Part shown: piece after piece, positions 1 through 13,994 of the stretch
Layout: every line of letters begins with the position of its first letter
Position numbering within the stretch: the stretch's first letter is position 1
Source: Prochilodus magdalenae
Lineage: Eukaryota; Chordata; Actinopteri; Characiformes; Prochilodontidae
Direction: 5' to 3'
Length of the DNA stretch: 64,000 bases
Assembly (NCBI GenBank): GCA_024036415.1
Contig: JAMWET010001936.1
Span: 1 to 64,000, forward strand
Translations under genes and position numbers: made by a program
Notes under the pieces: generated by a model
The model's database searches: none
Seen by the model: the letters and a program-made list of their open reading frames with translations, nothing else
What the model was told of the DNA's origin: nothing

Positions 1-1689
1 AATGGAGACGATGGACGGCTCGGTGTTTTTTGTTAAGATGGGCTGGAGGATAAAGGTCTATTCTGGTTTCCCTTCTTTCGCTGCTGGCTCCATTTGCTTA
101 CAATGAGCTCAATCACGCTGTAATTTTTACCCTGCGAGTCGATAATGATAACACCGCTCTTTAAGCCTGTGTAACGTGACTAGCCGCATTTCATATTTCC
201 ACACAATTACCTCTTACTCTCGGCATTTCTCCCGGCCGTCAGCCAGGACAACACAACCTAGCCTCGTCTTTCTTCAGACTCCCTCCCCCTTTCCTCCTTT
301 AACGCATCTCCCACTTTACGGGGGATCATTCATTGATGCTGGGGGGAGGCGCTGGCAATTGGCAGCTGGCTCTATAACGCGCGTGCTGGGGTCGCCTTAC
401 CTCCAGTCCCCTTCCGCCCAGCATCACAGGACTGCTACGTGACCTGTTGAAATTTATTTTGACCTCGGCACAAGATTGTAATCTATCTTATCGCACCCAT
501 CAGCACGCAGGCAAACAGGGACAATCGCTGCGGAACCCTCCTAGGACCACGCAGGTGCCTGCAATAGCCCACGGAGAGCTGTTCATGTTTCAACAGGAGG
601 AGAAATCCGGCTGAATGTGAATTCCTGGCTCTGTAATTCTACACTTACCCCGGACCTGTGTGAACTGTATGTAGATTCGGGGAGGGAACTGTGGGTCACT
701 TCTTTGGGTCCATCATGCAACTCACTCCCGATAAAAGGCCAACCAGTACTTCTGTCGAGGCCATGTGTATGTACTGCAGGCCAATGGATTGTTCGCCTGT
801 CCAGACCCGTATCTGTAAGCTATTCACGTTCGGATTCGTGTGTCCAGACATCACTAATCTATCTGCATGGGCTGCTGTGGTAACTGTGTAGGCTGGGGAC
901 GTGGCTTTCATACCTTGAAAGCCAAAGATAGCCGGGAGGTCCCATCTTGGACCCTTTCGGACTCAAGTTTCAAACTCATCACTGTCAGATCAACTCCTCT
1001 GTGCGTCTCTTCTTGAATCCCTGCGTTTTCCGTCTGGATTTGACACTGTTTTTGGAATGCTGGGAATAGCCGCAAGGAAAACTAAAATCAATCTGAGCGT
1101 CTAAGGCTGAAGGTGACCTGTAGAAATCTGATTGGAATCGCTTAGAAGTTTGGTTTTGGATCGATTTGTAAAAATTAGTGATCGTCCACTGTCCAGACTC
1201 TGAAAAATCAATCTGGATACATTCTGGAGATGCCGGAAATCGGATTTGGGCTGAGCACAGCCAAAACTGGCAAAAAGGAAGTATAAAATTAATAAATAAA
1301 TTTTATATATAACATTTTTATAAAATTATCAGGAGGTGGAGCTTCATTACTGTCATTTCCAGTAAAGGAGAGTAAAAAGGAAAGGAAACTAGAAGGCAGG
1401 CATGATCTGGAAGCCCTGGTAGATACACCATCACTGTTTCAATCAGATCAACAGCTCCTAAAGCTTTCATCTCAGAGAGAGAGAGGAGAACATCAAGCTC
1501 CACTCCTGCTTCGGTTCTCAGAACCTCCACTCCCCCTACGAGGTGTCCTCCTGTCCATTTCCTCCGTCCCTGCAGTGAGGGGGCATCTCTCAATGGCCTG
1601 TGGAGGTCTGTAACAGGGGTGTAGACTTGTTTCAAGAAGCTCCGCACTGTGGAAAAGGAGACGGACACATCCAACAAAGAATGGCTGCT

Positions 1690-2190
1690 AGGATGGTTCT
1701 CAGAACACTGGACTGACCCTACCCCAGAGTTTTCATGAATACCTCCAACACGGTATTATAATCTCCGCAGAAAAATCCGAGGCCGTCCTCTGCTCTGCCA
1801 AACTACCTACTACCAAGCCTGTAACGCCTCCACCACAGCACCAGTAACCGCCGTGACTTGGATCGGTGTTTCCATTGTACTGGCCAATTGTTCTGGATTG
1901 GTAGCCCCATCATGTTCAGCTCGTTTACACTCTCACGTCAAAGAAATTGGGTCAGTGTGTCTCCTCGATCTTTGTGTGTTGCCCTGGCGTTTTTTACCGG
2001 TTTTGTTCCAGGCAGTCTCACAGACTTTTTTCCAGGAGGATTCAAATTGTCGGAGGTCTTGGTGGCCAGTCCAGATGTGCTGAATGCTTCCTGAATGTCC
2101 ATCCATGCCAATTATTCACATCTGGCAGCCCGCTGAATTCGTGAGATACCGTCCAATCTTGGGAATAACCGGGATGTGAATGCTGTGTCC
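1690..2190 (-). mobile_element. Mirror copy of Tc1-like transposase relic
   Basis: This is the degraded counterpart of the relic at 24590-25000. It sits in the left arm and shows many extra bases, so it is not an independent insertion. The reading frame is wholly broken. Confidence 0.55.
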
Positions 2191-4702
2191 CCCTCTATTA
2201 AGAGGATGGGCACATAACCTGGTGTGCCTGTCCGGTAAGCTCAGTATGTGTTCAAATCTACCGTCCCCTTCTCACCAAGAGCCCTCCGCTTCCTCTTCAG
2301 GTATACTCAACACTCCTCATAACCTCACTAGAAGCAGACATCGTTTTCTAATGCCGTCACCTGTATAAGCTGTATCCCTTGGGTAATCTACCCTAGAATG
2401 CCGGCTGTGCAGCTGCCTATACCTCAGGACTTTCTCAAATCCACACATGCAACTCCAGATCAGCTTCCGCCATCAACTGGCAGCGTCACCTCTAATCCCT
2501 ACTGGAGGCACATAGCTGGTGTATTGGAAGATGATGTGGCCATCACTTCTGTGATCCGTGCAGGTTCTCAGGGTGCATTTACGCCACCATATGTGCTCCT
2601 CCTATATGTTGATTCTCAGAGGTCTCGATTAATGACCGGTCACGGCACGTTTACAGATTGGAGTCAAGCACTGCTACGGAACGCAGTTTTAGCTTGCGGC
2701 ACTGGGTCTAAGTGTGCGGGGAGACAGCGTCACCTTCGGCTTTCTCTGGTGTGCAGAAGCAGCGCATAATAGATCTGATTTGGCAGACAGGCTAGCTGAA
2801 CAGGTCCCGACTTAGCATTAGCGGTGTTTCGTTCAGAGGAGCGCTGGCAGTGGAAACACCGCATGTGATTTAATTTCCTGTTAAGTACCGGTCAGCTTGG
2901 TCTGATTGAATATTCACATTTCACCCAAAAGATCCCTCACTCACTTACTTTTTTGTACCATCAGAATAGTTTATAGACCGGTCAACGGCTTGGATTTTGT
3001 GTTGTGTTCGCGTGTCGGCCGTCAATCGGTCTTATGAGGCGTTTTTGGGTGGGGTGTGGATGTTGGGGGAGGTTCCGAAAAAAACCCAAAGCGGTCGATC
3101 GAGCAAAGTTGGCTATACATGGCATGAACAGTGCCCTTCCATAATTTGGGTCGGCTCCGCGACAGGACTCTTCCACAAGAGCCTGGAATCCTGTAACGCG
3201 GCAACTGAGAAATGTGCACGGCAAGGTTCAGTTGGACGCGTTACTCGATCTTGTGGCCCGTAATTAATCACCTTGCCCATTTGTCTCGGTGTTGATCTAT
3301 GGCAGTCAATTAGTCTCCAATTTCCGCATCCCGCTTTGGCGTGTGCGGTTTCATTAGCGTTAAATCTCCTCTGTTGTCGTGGTCACATTGTAATGGTCAA
3401 ATGCAGGGCAGAGAGGAACACATGCATGACGGTGGAAGGATGCGATACTAGCGACGGGCTTCTTGTGCTCTCTTTGTCTGCTCGGTGCATTGCAAGCGTC
3501 TAGCGCAGTGTTTGACAGTTTATCAATTGACGGCTACTACCCGTTCAGCTACAGGGACGTCTTGCTGAGACGAGCGCATGGTGCCTGCTTTCCCGGAGTC
3601 ATTGGTATTTCTCGTTAAGTATGGCGCACTACTACTTTCCGATATAGTGCAGTGCTAACATCGATGCATATTCATAGACCTTAAATCTTCATGCTCCACA
3701 CATGCTGTTTGTTTCTAAAGATAAGGCTGCAGGGCGAGGACGCGGAAGAACATAGGGTCACCTGTTGCAGCTTTCCATGCGCCCGTTACTGGCTAGTTCC
3801 GAAGGTGTCTATGGCATGTGAAACATTTGCGTGTATTCCTGTTCGGTTAAAATATCGGCAAACACCCTTCTTTCTTTCGCATGCGCCTTCCAGTTATTTA
3901 GGAGGGTCTTACCTAGGTAAGTTACGATGATATCCCAAAAGCTCTTGTTTGCTATGATAGTAAACTGGGTTAGTGTACTGAACACGTCCATTAACACCTT
4001 ACTGGTGGCGAGTGTTTAGGGGAAAAGGTATCACAGCTTTAAATGATTCCCATCTTTCTCCGCGCTAGTATCCGTGGTTTGCTCAGAATGAACGCAAAGC
4101 TACGGTCTTTAAATGACAACAGGAGTGTGTGGTCCGGGTACTCGGGCTGTGCGATTTAGGTTTCTCGGGGTCTGCTCTTGATCGAGGTGGGGGAACATGC
4201 TAGTCTCATGGTGGCTGTAGGATAAAGGAGACAATAGGGTTTGAATTGGGTGTATGCAGTTTGAATGGGAACTCTACGAGAGAAACGAGGGATGGAATAA
4301 AAAGTCAACAGACGAGTGGTAGGGTCAAACACCAGAGTCCCAAGTAACAGTAGATGGGCGGTGCTCTTTTCCACCCCATTCATTCTGAATTGGGGAAATA
4401 TAATTGGAAATTTTTTATTTTTTTTTCCCCAAAAGTCTGGTTGGAATCAAAAACCTGTCTATCCGAGCACATCATTCCGGATCAGACTGACACGTTTTGG
4501 AGTTGGAACGGAGTTAACTTTATTTTTTAGTGGAGGAAAATTCAGTGGAGGGTTAGCAGGACAGATCAGAAAGACCCGGCAGGTGGATGCTTTGTGAGGT
4601 CCCTCCCCTGCTGAAGTAATGTCGGTACATTCCTCTTATCTCTGCGTCGTTTATTACCGCTGGGAGTTTAAGGGGTTAAAATCACGTGAACAGGTAACTC
4701 AC

Positions 4703-4917
4703 ATCTGGTCACGACTCCTTCCAGTCTTGATGATGTTTGGGATGGTCGAAACTGACTCTATGGACTTGCTGGCCTTCGCTGAGGAAATCCCGCCTCTGCT
4801 GCTCAGTGGTAGCACCGCTTTCAGACTCTAATGGCCACTGTGGATCTCCCTCTATACTGGGCATGCAGATGGTCTCCATACGCATGTCCTGCTCCGCTGC
4901 TCACTCTCCCCGAACTC
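4703..4917 (-). pseudogene. Mirror copy of Eph kinase exon 22242-22427 (broken)
   Basis: The minus strand resembles the glycine-loop end, VAIK and alpha-C exon of the Eph receptor. Stretches around GCTGAGGAAATCCCGCC and TCTGCTGCTCAG are identical to the complement of the right-arm exon. It is about 29 bases longer than the 186-base original, with frameshifts throughout. The divergence matches the neighbouring intron, so no coding constraint is visible. Fold-back read noise is favoured over a true pseudogene. Confidence 0.8.
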
Positions 4918-5882
4918 ACTCTGGGGGTATGGAAAGGCTTGTGCGTGAGGGTCAGGTGGTTTTGTAATCGCTCTCGCTCTCTCCATTAATCAGTATTTTA
5001 CAAACTCCAATGTTCCCTACTTAGACAAAGACTGCAACTTATAACTAGGACCGTGCATGGAGCGCAGATACTCAACACAGTAAAGATCCAGAGCAGGACC
5101 AAGAACACACCTGCGTTATCCCTACGCTAGCAGGTGATAGTGATCTCACTGGTGTGGACTGGTAGCAGTAAGTGTTTTAGTCTCAGTGTTGGGAACTAAG
5201 TGCACTGTGGTGCCGTGATGGTTTTTGGGTGAATGAGTCGGTGTGATTGGTGGATGTTTGGGTCGTAGATGGTTTAGACTAGTACTAGGTGATTTTCTCG
5301 GGCGGGCATCAGGTTGTGTTCAGTAATCTGACCGGGCCGCCAAAATTACACCTAGGCTAATCTAGAACATCTACCGTCCAATCAAGTCTGTTGTCCTACC
5401 CCATTTGGTCAACAATGTAGAGAATCCGGTGTGTTGGGCCTTCCATCAGGACGGGTTCTGTGAAGGTTACTCAATCAAATAAATAGATAAGAAATGAATA
5501 CATTAGAGTAACTAAATAACCCACTTCAGATGCTCCTCGGTGATAACCGTTTGACCTTCACCAGATATATTAGGCCAGCGGCGCGACGCCCAATTCTCAA
5601 CCGCTTTTAGGATGCGGCCATTACACACGAATGCTGTAGCGTGGCCAAATGAATCAGGACTGGAGAGACACTGAAAGGTCTGTCCCTTTGTCTCAGCAAA
5701 CAGCAGGAAGAACTTTCCCATATGTCCGGAGTACATCTCCTGTGGAACACGCGCATGTCGTTCTCGGACAATAGACAGAGTTGGCCTGAACCTAGCTTCA
5801 CATAACCGGCGCGATAAGCAAAACCCAGCTTACCCTAGAAGTGCACACTCGCGTTAACCCGCACGATGTCAAGAACCTCAAC

Positions 5883-6043
5883 GCAGCCTCGTACTCCACT
5901 TCCTCTTATGCGGTTATGTTGGTGACCTTCGATCGTCACTTGATGCGAAGTCGCGCGACTCGGGCTCTGAGTTGGGATCCTCGATATACGTGTGTTAGAG
6001 GATTGTTTTTACGTTTCCTGGTTCCGTGTTGGGATGTTCTGGA
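5883..6043 (-). pseudogene. Mirror copy of Eph juxtamembrane exon 21248-21373 (broken)
   Basis: This matches the complement of the juxtamembrane exon, for example at TTGGGATCCTCG and TTTCCTGGTTCCG. It is about 161 bases against 126, with many insertions and substitutions, and encodes nothing usable. It lies in correct reversed order between the mirrors of the flanking exons. Confidence 0.75.
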
Positions 6044-6656
6044 CTGTAGGAGCAGAAGTACAGCAGGAAGACGAAGTTGTAGGATAAAATGGCTTGGCCT
6101 GCCAACACACTACGGTAATTTTCGCTCGTTTCATGTAGTGCGAAAAGCCATCGTTTATCACCTCAAAGGAGGCAGCATGCGCCACATATTGGCAACATTT
6201 CATTAGGCCCTCGGTCTTTGGCAGGCAAGGAAAAGTGGTCATTAGAGAGAAAACACACCTATTAGGGAACCGCGGGTGTTAATGATGCCAATCATTCGTC
6301 CGGCGTACCGCACACAGAGGTGAGCCTCAGCACACGGCTCTTTCGCTACGTTTCCTGACTGATTGGCTCGATACGGTGGTGCAAGAGCGACGTGCTCCGG
6401 CCGCATGTTCGTACCTATAAAAGTGGATCCCATGTGCGTGCGAGTTACCGTGTTGGGCTGCTCTCATACTAAGCCCAGGAAATTGGTTTTTACGCTCTTC
6501 TTCGGGCTCCTCTGGAAGAGTGTCAAAGCTTATCTTCTCTTAGATGCTTGAAAAGCACCAGTGTTTTGCATGTTTGGGGGGCCTATTAGCTGAGAGAGCG
6601 CTAAACGCTTTTGGATTCACATTTTGACACTCCTGAATAGAGCTGCTGTCTCACCT

Positions 6657-6729
6657 CTCGGCCGTGCTGGAACTGCATCTTCTTCTCCTCCTCGGGGTCC
6701 TGCCTTAGCTTTGACTTATAGCCGCACTG
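6657..6729 (-). pseudogene. Mirror copy of Eph exon 20673-20740 (broken)
   Basis: This is the complement of the 68-base exon that follows the transmembrane segment. The core TCCTCCTCGGGGTCCTGCC and the CTCGGCCGTGCTGGAACTGC end are recognisable. It has about five extra bases and so is frameshifted. Confidence 0.8.
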
Positions 6730-6844
6730 GACCCTCGGCGCAAGAATATAACAGACATGGACTCAACCCAAAACACATGTCACACATTCAATTTTCCTCA
6801 GGCTGTCATACAAACAAGTAAGTTCCTACGGTCAAGATACCACT

Positions 6845-7600
6845 CCTTCTATATCATATCATCTCCGACTGACCATACAGGACACTCTGTAGGTGTACAG
6901 GTCCCAGACTGTAATCCATCGTGGTGTTGTCTCTGTATACATGTATACCCCTTGTTCTTCAAATTGGTCAGGGACCCCCAGCAGACCCCCACAGAGCAGT
7001 TATGTATTTGGGTGGTTGGAATCATTCTCAGCACTGCACGTGTACCTGTGACCGTGGTTGTGGTGTGTTAGTGGGTGTGTGGTGTCCTGGTGTGAGTGGA
7101 TCAGACACAGCAGTGCTCGCTTGGAGTTGTTTAGCCACTGGGTCCCCACTCACTATGTCCACTGTCTATTAGACACTCCTACCTTTGCTAGAGTCCACCG
7201 TGTAGATGGACAGTCAGAGATACATGAGCTCCAATCTGACCACGCTCGCAAGCACATGCATATGTTGGTCTCTATCCTCGTGAGTCACTTCATCAGTGGT
7301 CCACAGGACTGTGTCCACAAGGATACAGGTTTTTGGTCGGTCCTTGGAAAACTCCTACAGAACTTCTGTCTGGCAGTGAATGACTGCGTAGGTGTCCCAG
7401 GCATTCACGGCTGTTTCTGCTCCCCTCAACACCACACCACGCCACCTACACACACACAACACCAAACGTCAACGATGGTCTCACATGCAAGTGACACTGA
7501 TGAATGATTCCTAACAACCCACAATCATACCTGCGTTCTGATGGTGTCACTGTGGGTAGGTCACTGACCAGTGAAGATACAGGGTAATACGTACACAGTC
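6845..7600. mobile_element. Mirror copy of long inverted-repeat element (family B)
   Basis: This is the left-arm counterpart of the element at 19820-20560. It shares the conserved blocks GGTGTACAGGTCC, CATTCTCAGCACTGCA and GAGTGGATCAGACACAGCAG. Indels are frequent, and it is part of the palindrome rather than a separate insertion. Confidence 0.7.
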
Positions 7601-8459
7601 AGAAAACAGATAGCTACAGTCTGGACCTGTACACCTACATCATGTGCTGCTCGATCATTGTTCGTCATTCACAGTCGTGAAAGGATCCTGATACCTGAGG
7701 GGCAGGTAGCCTATAATGTAACACAAGAACATACTCCCCGCTCAGTACTAGGGACATCGAACACTCCTTGATTGTGGAACGTTGCGGTTAGTGTGATCGT
7801 ACCAGGCTTGTGTGTATATTGCCTTTTTTCCTTGGATCAAAAAATACAACACAGAAAAAGAAAAGAAAAAAAGTATCAACAGCGTGTAGACTGTGTACCT
7901 GCCACATAACACAAATCGCACTCTATGAAGTTGTTAGGTCTATCTTCGGAGACCGTTTATAATGTCAAATGTACTTCCCGTCTACAGGCTAAAAAAATGT
8001 GAGCCTTTTTGTTTTTAAGACAAAAGTCATATTTCCAGCCTCTCACGAATAAACTCTCAGGGACGACATATCGCTGTTCAGAACAAACCTCCCATCGACA
8101 AAATCACCTTTCACAGGGCAGACAGTCACTATGGAACACAGGCGTTTTAACCAGGTGGCCATTTTCTCAATCCGTTCTTCAAGACCCTCATACACAATTG
8201 TAGCAGCAAAAACTGGGAAAAATAAATAAATAAATAACAACAAGAATCGAGCTCTGATACAGCATTGATCTTAAAAACAAGCCAATAACCACAAAACACC
8301 TGCTTAGACTATCCCATGCCACTTGTCTTCATGCGGGGCTTGTGGAGCTGTACTTAATTAAAGCCACTTCATTCCACCAAGAGTTTCAGTCCTAAGGTAG
8401 TTGTGACTGGGATTTGGCATGTACTGCACGAGTTAGAAATTGCACGATTTGCTCTAGAT

Positions 8460-8650
8460 TGGTGGCAAATGCTGGCAACAGTTCGAGTGGAGAATTCCCT
8501 GTAGACTGCTGGTAGACATGTATGCACGCTTCCACACACCTGCAGCATTTCTGCTAACTTCCTTCACACTATGGTCTTTGCCCACTCCCACATCACGTCT
8601 CCTCCTTTTTAGCCACTTCATTAACATCTGCTCTGAGCGTGGAGCGTTTT
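8460..8650 (-). mobile_element. Mirror copy of Tc1 deletion derivative
   Basis: This is the counterpart of 18965-19210 and contains recognisable blocks such as GAGAATTCCCTGTAGACTG and CACACTATGGTCTTTG. It is degraded like the rest of the left arm. Confidence 0.6.
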
Positions 8651-10079
8651 TTTTTTTTTCCACCACATGGAACTAGACAATTTCCCTGCAACTGTAGCAG
8701 CTCTTTCCCATTGATCTATGGAACCCGTCACTCACACCCGTCAAGTGTGTTTATAGCCTCAGTGCCCTCGTGTGCAGCCGCAATCTGCCAGGAGCCTTGA
8801 AAGTTACTAAACAACCTTAAACACCCAAAGTGACTTGTGTCAAAATACAGCTGCGCTTTCTCCTTTGGCTCGCTTACACATCCCTCCTCCGCTCCATAGC
8901 GGTTTGCGGGTGTCTTCTCGACCGTGGAAGGCTGGACAGACACACCCAACTAATTTTGCTGGGGGTTGAGCTTGCTCGGCGCATTTTTGACTGGAGAGTA
9001 ACTAAACACAGCGTTGTGGGGTCTTTGGATGTGGGCACACTGTGAACCTACACTGCACGTATATAAGAACTACAAATCAACGGTTTCTAGACGTCTAAGC
9101 CTTACAGATGAACCCAGACTGACCCGGTCTTTAGTATCATGTTTATTCCATTATTCCCTGCTTAACCCTCTCTCTCTCCACCGGCCCTCAGTTATTCCAA
9201 CAAAGGCCGCACTAGGAGATCCTCTTCACCTCAGACCCTTCCATTCAGACTCAGCCCCCTCGTGAGCCAAAAGGTCAATGCAAATAAAAAATGCCGCTCG
9301 ATAATGAACTATGGTGAATAGTCCCAGGGTAGGAAGCGTGCGGGGGCTTAAAACTGATAATTGTGTTCATTATTCTGTTATCCTCCTTACAGACTGTCTG
9401 TCTCCTCCGCTCTTCCCTTCTTCGTCATATCTCTGACAGAGCTCTACTGGCGAGATGCGATAGAGAGTCCTGACCGAGGCATAATTAATTACATGGTGAA
9501 ATGGGGACGCTAGGAACGTTCTGGGCGATGAGGAGGAGGAGGAGGAGAACGAGGGGCCCTAGTTGGGAGGACAGCAATCTGAACTTCTGCGAGGCAGCAC
9601 TGAGTCCCCGCCTATGGGCCTTCTGTCGGGGACCAAGCTGGACGTAGAGAAGGGCTCTAAAGCATCATCTCCCCTCAGGTGACCGCGGCTCAATGCCGCT
9701 CTGTGCACGGTGAATTGAAAACATTTAACGTTGAATACTTAAGCTGGTCGATAAAAACGCTACAACAGCTGATTCGCAGGCTGAGAACTGGCTGTCTCTG
9801 TCAACCTATGAAAGAGCAGGTCGTGGTCCTCCTGGTTTTCCCAGCTCGCTCTCATGGTTACGTATCCGAGCTTTCATCGGAAAACGGGTTGGAAGAAAGG
9901 AAAATGGCATTTAAAGACCATAACGGAGCCAAAGCAGAGTTACAACAGTGAGGAAAAGCCAAGGCCTTAAACCAATTCTACCTCTGCTTCCTCATAACCA
10001 GGGTGAGAAATATCCGAAGGGAACACAACCATCAAGAATAAATTTAGTGGGCTCATCTCTGTACCTGACTGACCCAACA

Positions 10080-10760
10080 CCCACCATTACAGCCATCCAG
10101 ACGAGCAGTGATGCCTCCATGAGTCCTCCTGTTACTGCAGCACATCTGGCAGACGGGCTGCACCACCCAGGACTACATGCCCACAGAACCGTTACCAACG
10201 ACTGTCCTTCAACACCCACGTCACCGTCACCAAAGACTAGCAGTGGTGTCGTACGCAGACTGTCATGGGAGGTGACTCAGAATGTGTCAGCGGGTCATCT
10301 TCAGTGACGAGTCCCGCTTTAGGTCTTGGTGAGGACGCCCAACGAACCCCGTGGTGTGGAGGCAACCGTGGTCAGCACCAAGATGAACGTTTTTGGTCGT
10401 CACACGTCCAGAAGACCTGGTGGCCCCTCCACCCTCCACCCTACGCGCACCATCTGCAGGAACTGTGTGAGGATGTTCAAGCTGCATGGGATGGATTATC
10501 ACAGGGACTTTCCATTAGGAACCTCTACAGCTCCCATACCGAGACCGTCTGGCGTGGTTGGTTAGGCGAACACGGGCGGCCCGACGCCAATACTGAGAGA
10601 CAGACTTCTGTAATGTGTAGCTCAATAAATATTGATCATATAAGTCTAAATTTATCATCAGTTATTGATCCTGGTCACCTTTATCTTCCTTCCCAACAAG
10701 CATTCCCAATCCCACAACCTCCTTCTGTGTGGCATGATATTAACAGAACCGTTACGGTTT
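10080..10760 (+). mobile_element. Mirror copy of Tc1-like transposase relic (HGGPTPY type)
   Basis: The + strand still shows remnants of the transposase block around GTCATCTTCAGTGACGAG (FSDESRF region) near 10295 and of its C-terminal end near 10500-10600. It is the counterpart of 17060-17700. Extra bases break the frame; the longest open stretch (10265-10879) is an accident of those insertions. Confidence 0.7.
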
Positions 10761-11539
10761 GTGTCCTTGTCCAAGGTGAAGTTTCCACTTTGGAGAGACC
10801 AAGGTCCTTACGGCAGCCCTTGTTGGAGGCCGTGTTCCCAAACGTTTTGACTGCAGGAAACATTTCCCCTCTCATATGATCCACCTGCGGCTGAGAGCCT
10901 GCACACGGTCCTACCACTTGAACTAGCATCTCCAGTAATTAACAGACGACTGCGGTGGCTGGGTGACGTGGCCGTGCGGTCTGCGGAGCAGGAATTTTAA
11001 TTATATTTGGGTCGGGATAGTGACTTCCTCCGCTCGCAAACTGTTGACACAGCTGAATCAGTAAAGTGGCTCAGCTGTGGTCTTCAAGAGCCCGTCAAGG
11101 CTCAGCGTTAGAGCCTCAGGCTGGAGCACTCTCGACCGAAACCAGCCTGGGGGTCTATTATTTACATAATGAGGAGACTGCTGGGCCGGCAAATCTCCCA
11201 TTCATCTGCCCACTAATCTGCCTGTTGCTTCCCTCCCCCTGTCACAGCTGGGGGTCTTGGTTTTGTCTGCTTCACACCATTAACAGGGGTCTCGTCTGCT
11301 GCGGGTTCCCATGCGTGTGTATCCTCTTCATGTGCTTTTAATGAAGGCAGGGGAGGAGGCGGCTGAGTCTCCGGGAGACCCAACCTGTTTAGCGACTGCT
11401 CCCGCCCCCTCCTCTCACGCGCCTAGGCTCGATGTGTGCATCTGCGCTCATCAGAAGTTTGGCTCAAGTAAGTGGTGTTGGGCGGTAACTTTATCACGCC
11501 GGCTGCTGGGACAACCAGCGTTTTGGGCCTTTTGCTCAT

Positions 11540-11880
11540 CATCTTCTTCCCGAGATGATAACATTCCCATCCCGGACATTCCCAAGATGACACTCAGGTC
11601 TGACCTTCACAGGGGCTACCAATGTGGACTGATTGGCATGACACCATTCAGGAGAGCATTCACACATCAGGGCTGGGCCCTCAAAGCCTCTTGAAGATCT
11701 GTGTGGACTAGCTTCTTGAGAGGAACAACCACTTAACAACAACCACGGACGGCATCCCACCAAATCTGGACCAATTCTCTGATGTAAGAGTGTCTGAACA
11801 CTGATACTAGAGTACTTGGCCAAATCCCACCACACGCTGTTTATTGGCGCTCCGGAGGTATTGAACAGGGCCATTAGATA
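11540..11880 (+). mobile_element. Mirror copy of Tc1-like transposase C-terminal relic
   Basis: This is the counterpart of 16055-16345, with recognisable remnants of the QDD and LDWP regions of a DDE transposase on the + strand. It is heavily frameshifted. Confidence 0.55.
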
Positions 11881-12378
11881 CGTCTCAAGTCAGCAGTGTC
11901 CCGGTGAGCTGATTAATAATGATGGATGATCAAAGGCATGCAGTGTCACTGATGGGAAGCACCACGCTCATGTGTTAACGACTACCGCCAGAATCTTTAG
12001 CCTGCTAAACGTGAGGTACAAGCATATGTAACAGTGACATGTCTGCTAACCTCACCTAAGCCTGAACTGACACTCAAAAGGGCCACTTAGCAGATCGGAT
12101 TTGGGCCGGAACGTCAGGGGCTCAGGTATCTTCTTCCCACTGGGGGATGTTTAAGATAGTTGATATGAACCAATTTGTGTTTTCGGTGCCGATACTGATC
12201 GCCAGAGTCAGGTATAGTACAACCTGCCAGACTGATTGCGTTTTCCATCAGCACCACACACACAGCTAAATTAAAAAAACGAAGCCCACAGCCATCAGTC
12301 CCTTATCGGTCCAAATCAATAAGGTACATATTTCCATTTAGGGTATAAACGAGAAACGGGCAGGGGTCTAGTACGGTG

Positions 12379-13078
12379 GCCGAGAAGTACAAACGCAAAT
12401 TTTCACTTTCAGAAAACGAAATTACAAAAGTTAAAAAAATTTTGAAGACAGAAACACTTATCAGGTACCGATATAATTTTTACGAAACTCTGGAATTCTG
12501 ACGGAAAGGGCAAGGTTTAACACACAAGGAAGGTGCTTGCTGCTGACCACTTGCTAATCAATCAAACTGTTTGGCGGTGGTAGAAGAGGGTGGTGGTTTG
12601 GAAGGTTGACGAGGCTGAGGGCGTGTTCTGTTCGCGCTGCTGTTTTTGCCTGTGGAAGTTTTTAGAGAGGCAGACGGAGGGAGGAGTGGATGACCATGCG
12701 ACTCGAAATCACGTGGGCTGTAAAAGCTCTTCAGAGACGGTTTACCAGCTAGCTAGCTGGTTCTCCACTACAGCTAGCGTTACGAGCCCACATACCTTCC
12801 TTAACCTCTCCAGCTCTGAGTGGTTTAGACGTCACCTGTTCGTCTCTTACTTCCACTCCGCTACTAACAACACTGCCAAACACTTTGATTGAACCAAAGC
12901 ACCAGCAACTTCCTGTGTATTAGACCCGCCCTTCCCGACTAAGATTCGCAGCTTGTAAAATTATTTCGGTTATTTTTTCGGTAAAATCTTGAACTTTTTT
13001 TTTTATTTTTTTTGTTTTAACAGTTTTTACGTTTCTGAGATGTAAATTTCTATTGTGCACTTCTTGGCCAACCGTATT
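12379..13078. mobile_element. Mirror copy of 667-bp long terminal inverted-repeat element
   Basis: This is the counterpart of 14901-15567. It starts at ACGGTGGCCGAGAAGTAC and ends at the complementary TTCTTGGCCAACCGT. It is about 30 bases longer than the right-arm copy. Confidence 0.7.
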
Positions 13079-13994
13079 TTGGTGACCTGCGAGGGATTCG
13101 GACCCAGAGCAGTCCACCGCCACAATCCTTAACTCGTGACATATACAGCTCAAATTAACCAATTCAGCCGTTATGGGGGAGGATCAGCCAAGTCAGAGAA
13201 ACGTAAGCTGATTGCATATCAGGCTGATAGCGATACACCAGCAGATCGTTCCTTCTCTTTCTAACACAACAGTATCAATCAATCACCGTCCCACCATGGA
13301 ACCATGACAGGGAGATCCTAGTTTGATGGGAAGATCTCAGTCAGGAACAGCGTGTGGGAGGACACGTTTAGCACAGCGTGGCGAACTGGTTGAGGCAGAG
13401 AAGTCGGATTAGCCGTTTGGATGTCTGATCCTAAGGCGCCAGGTTTGGAAAGGAAGTGCAGTGGTTCGTTCATGCTTCGCTGTAACAAGGAAAAAGACCG
13501 GGTGTCCCTAAACTTTTGGACAGACACTGCAGCTTCCCATGTGCAGATGCAGGTGTGCTTCTCACAGGGCTGCTGGATCTGAGATACAGTCAAGGTGGGT
13601 GGAGGAAGGAGGGAGCTCTACTGCGTTTTGATTGAAGCCATGTGGTAATCAGTCAAGTGAATCGACCCTCCCGCCCACCAACCCCCGTAACACCCGCCTT
13701 CCTCCGCATACCCCTGAGGTGCCACACGCCCCTCCCCCTGCACCTGGCTGGCACCCCCGCTTTTTTCAAAACACCGAAAGCTGAGTGAAACACTTCCCCC
13801 CCCGCCTTCACAGCTGGGGGTCTGTGAGGTCCCGCTCCGGGGTGTGAAAGCGGATGTGTTGTACTCCTGCGCGCTGGGGGAGTAGGGAGGGTGCAGGGGA
13901 GCGGATTTTTGAATATTGCATGTAGAACGTGTCATTATTAACATATTACCAAGGGAGGATTTCAACATTAACACAGTGGAGATTCACAAGCAAA

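Noticed and set aside
10265..10879. 204-codon open frame in the left arm
   Set aside because: It is a Tc1 relic frame extended by insertion noise; the right-arm counterpart is not open over the same length.
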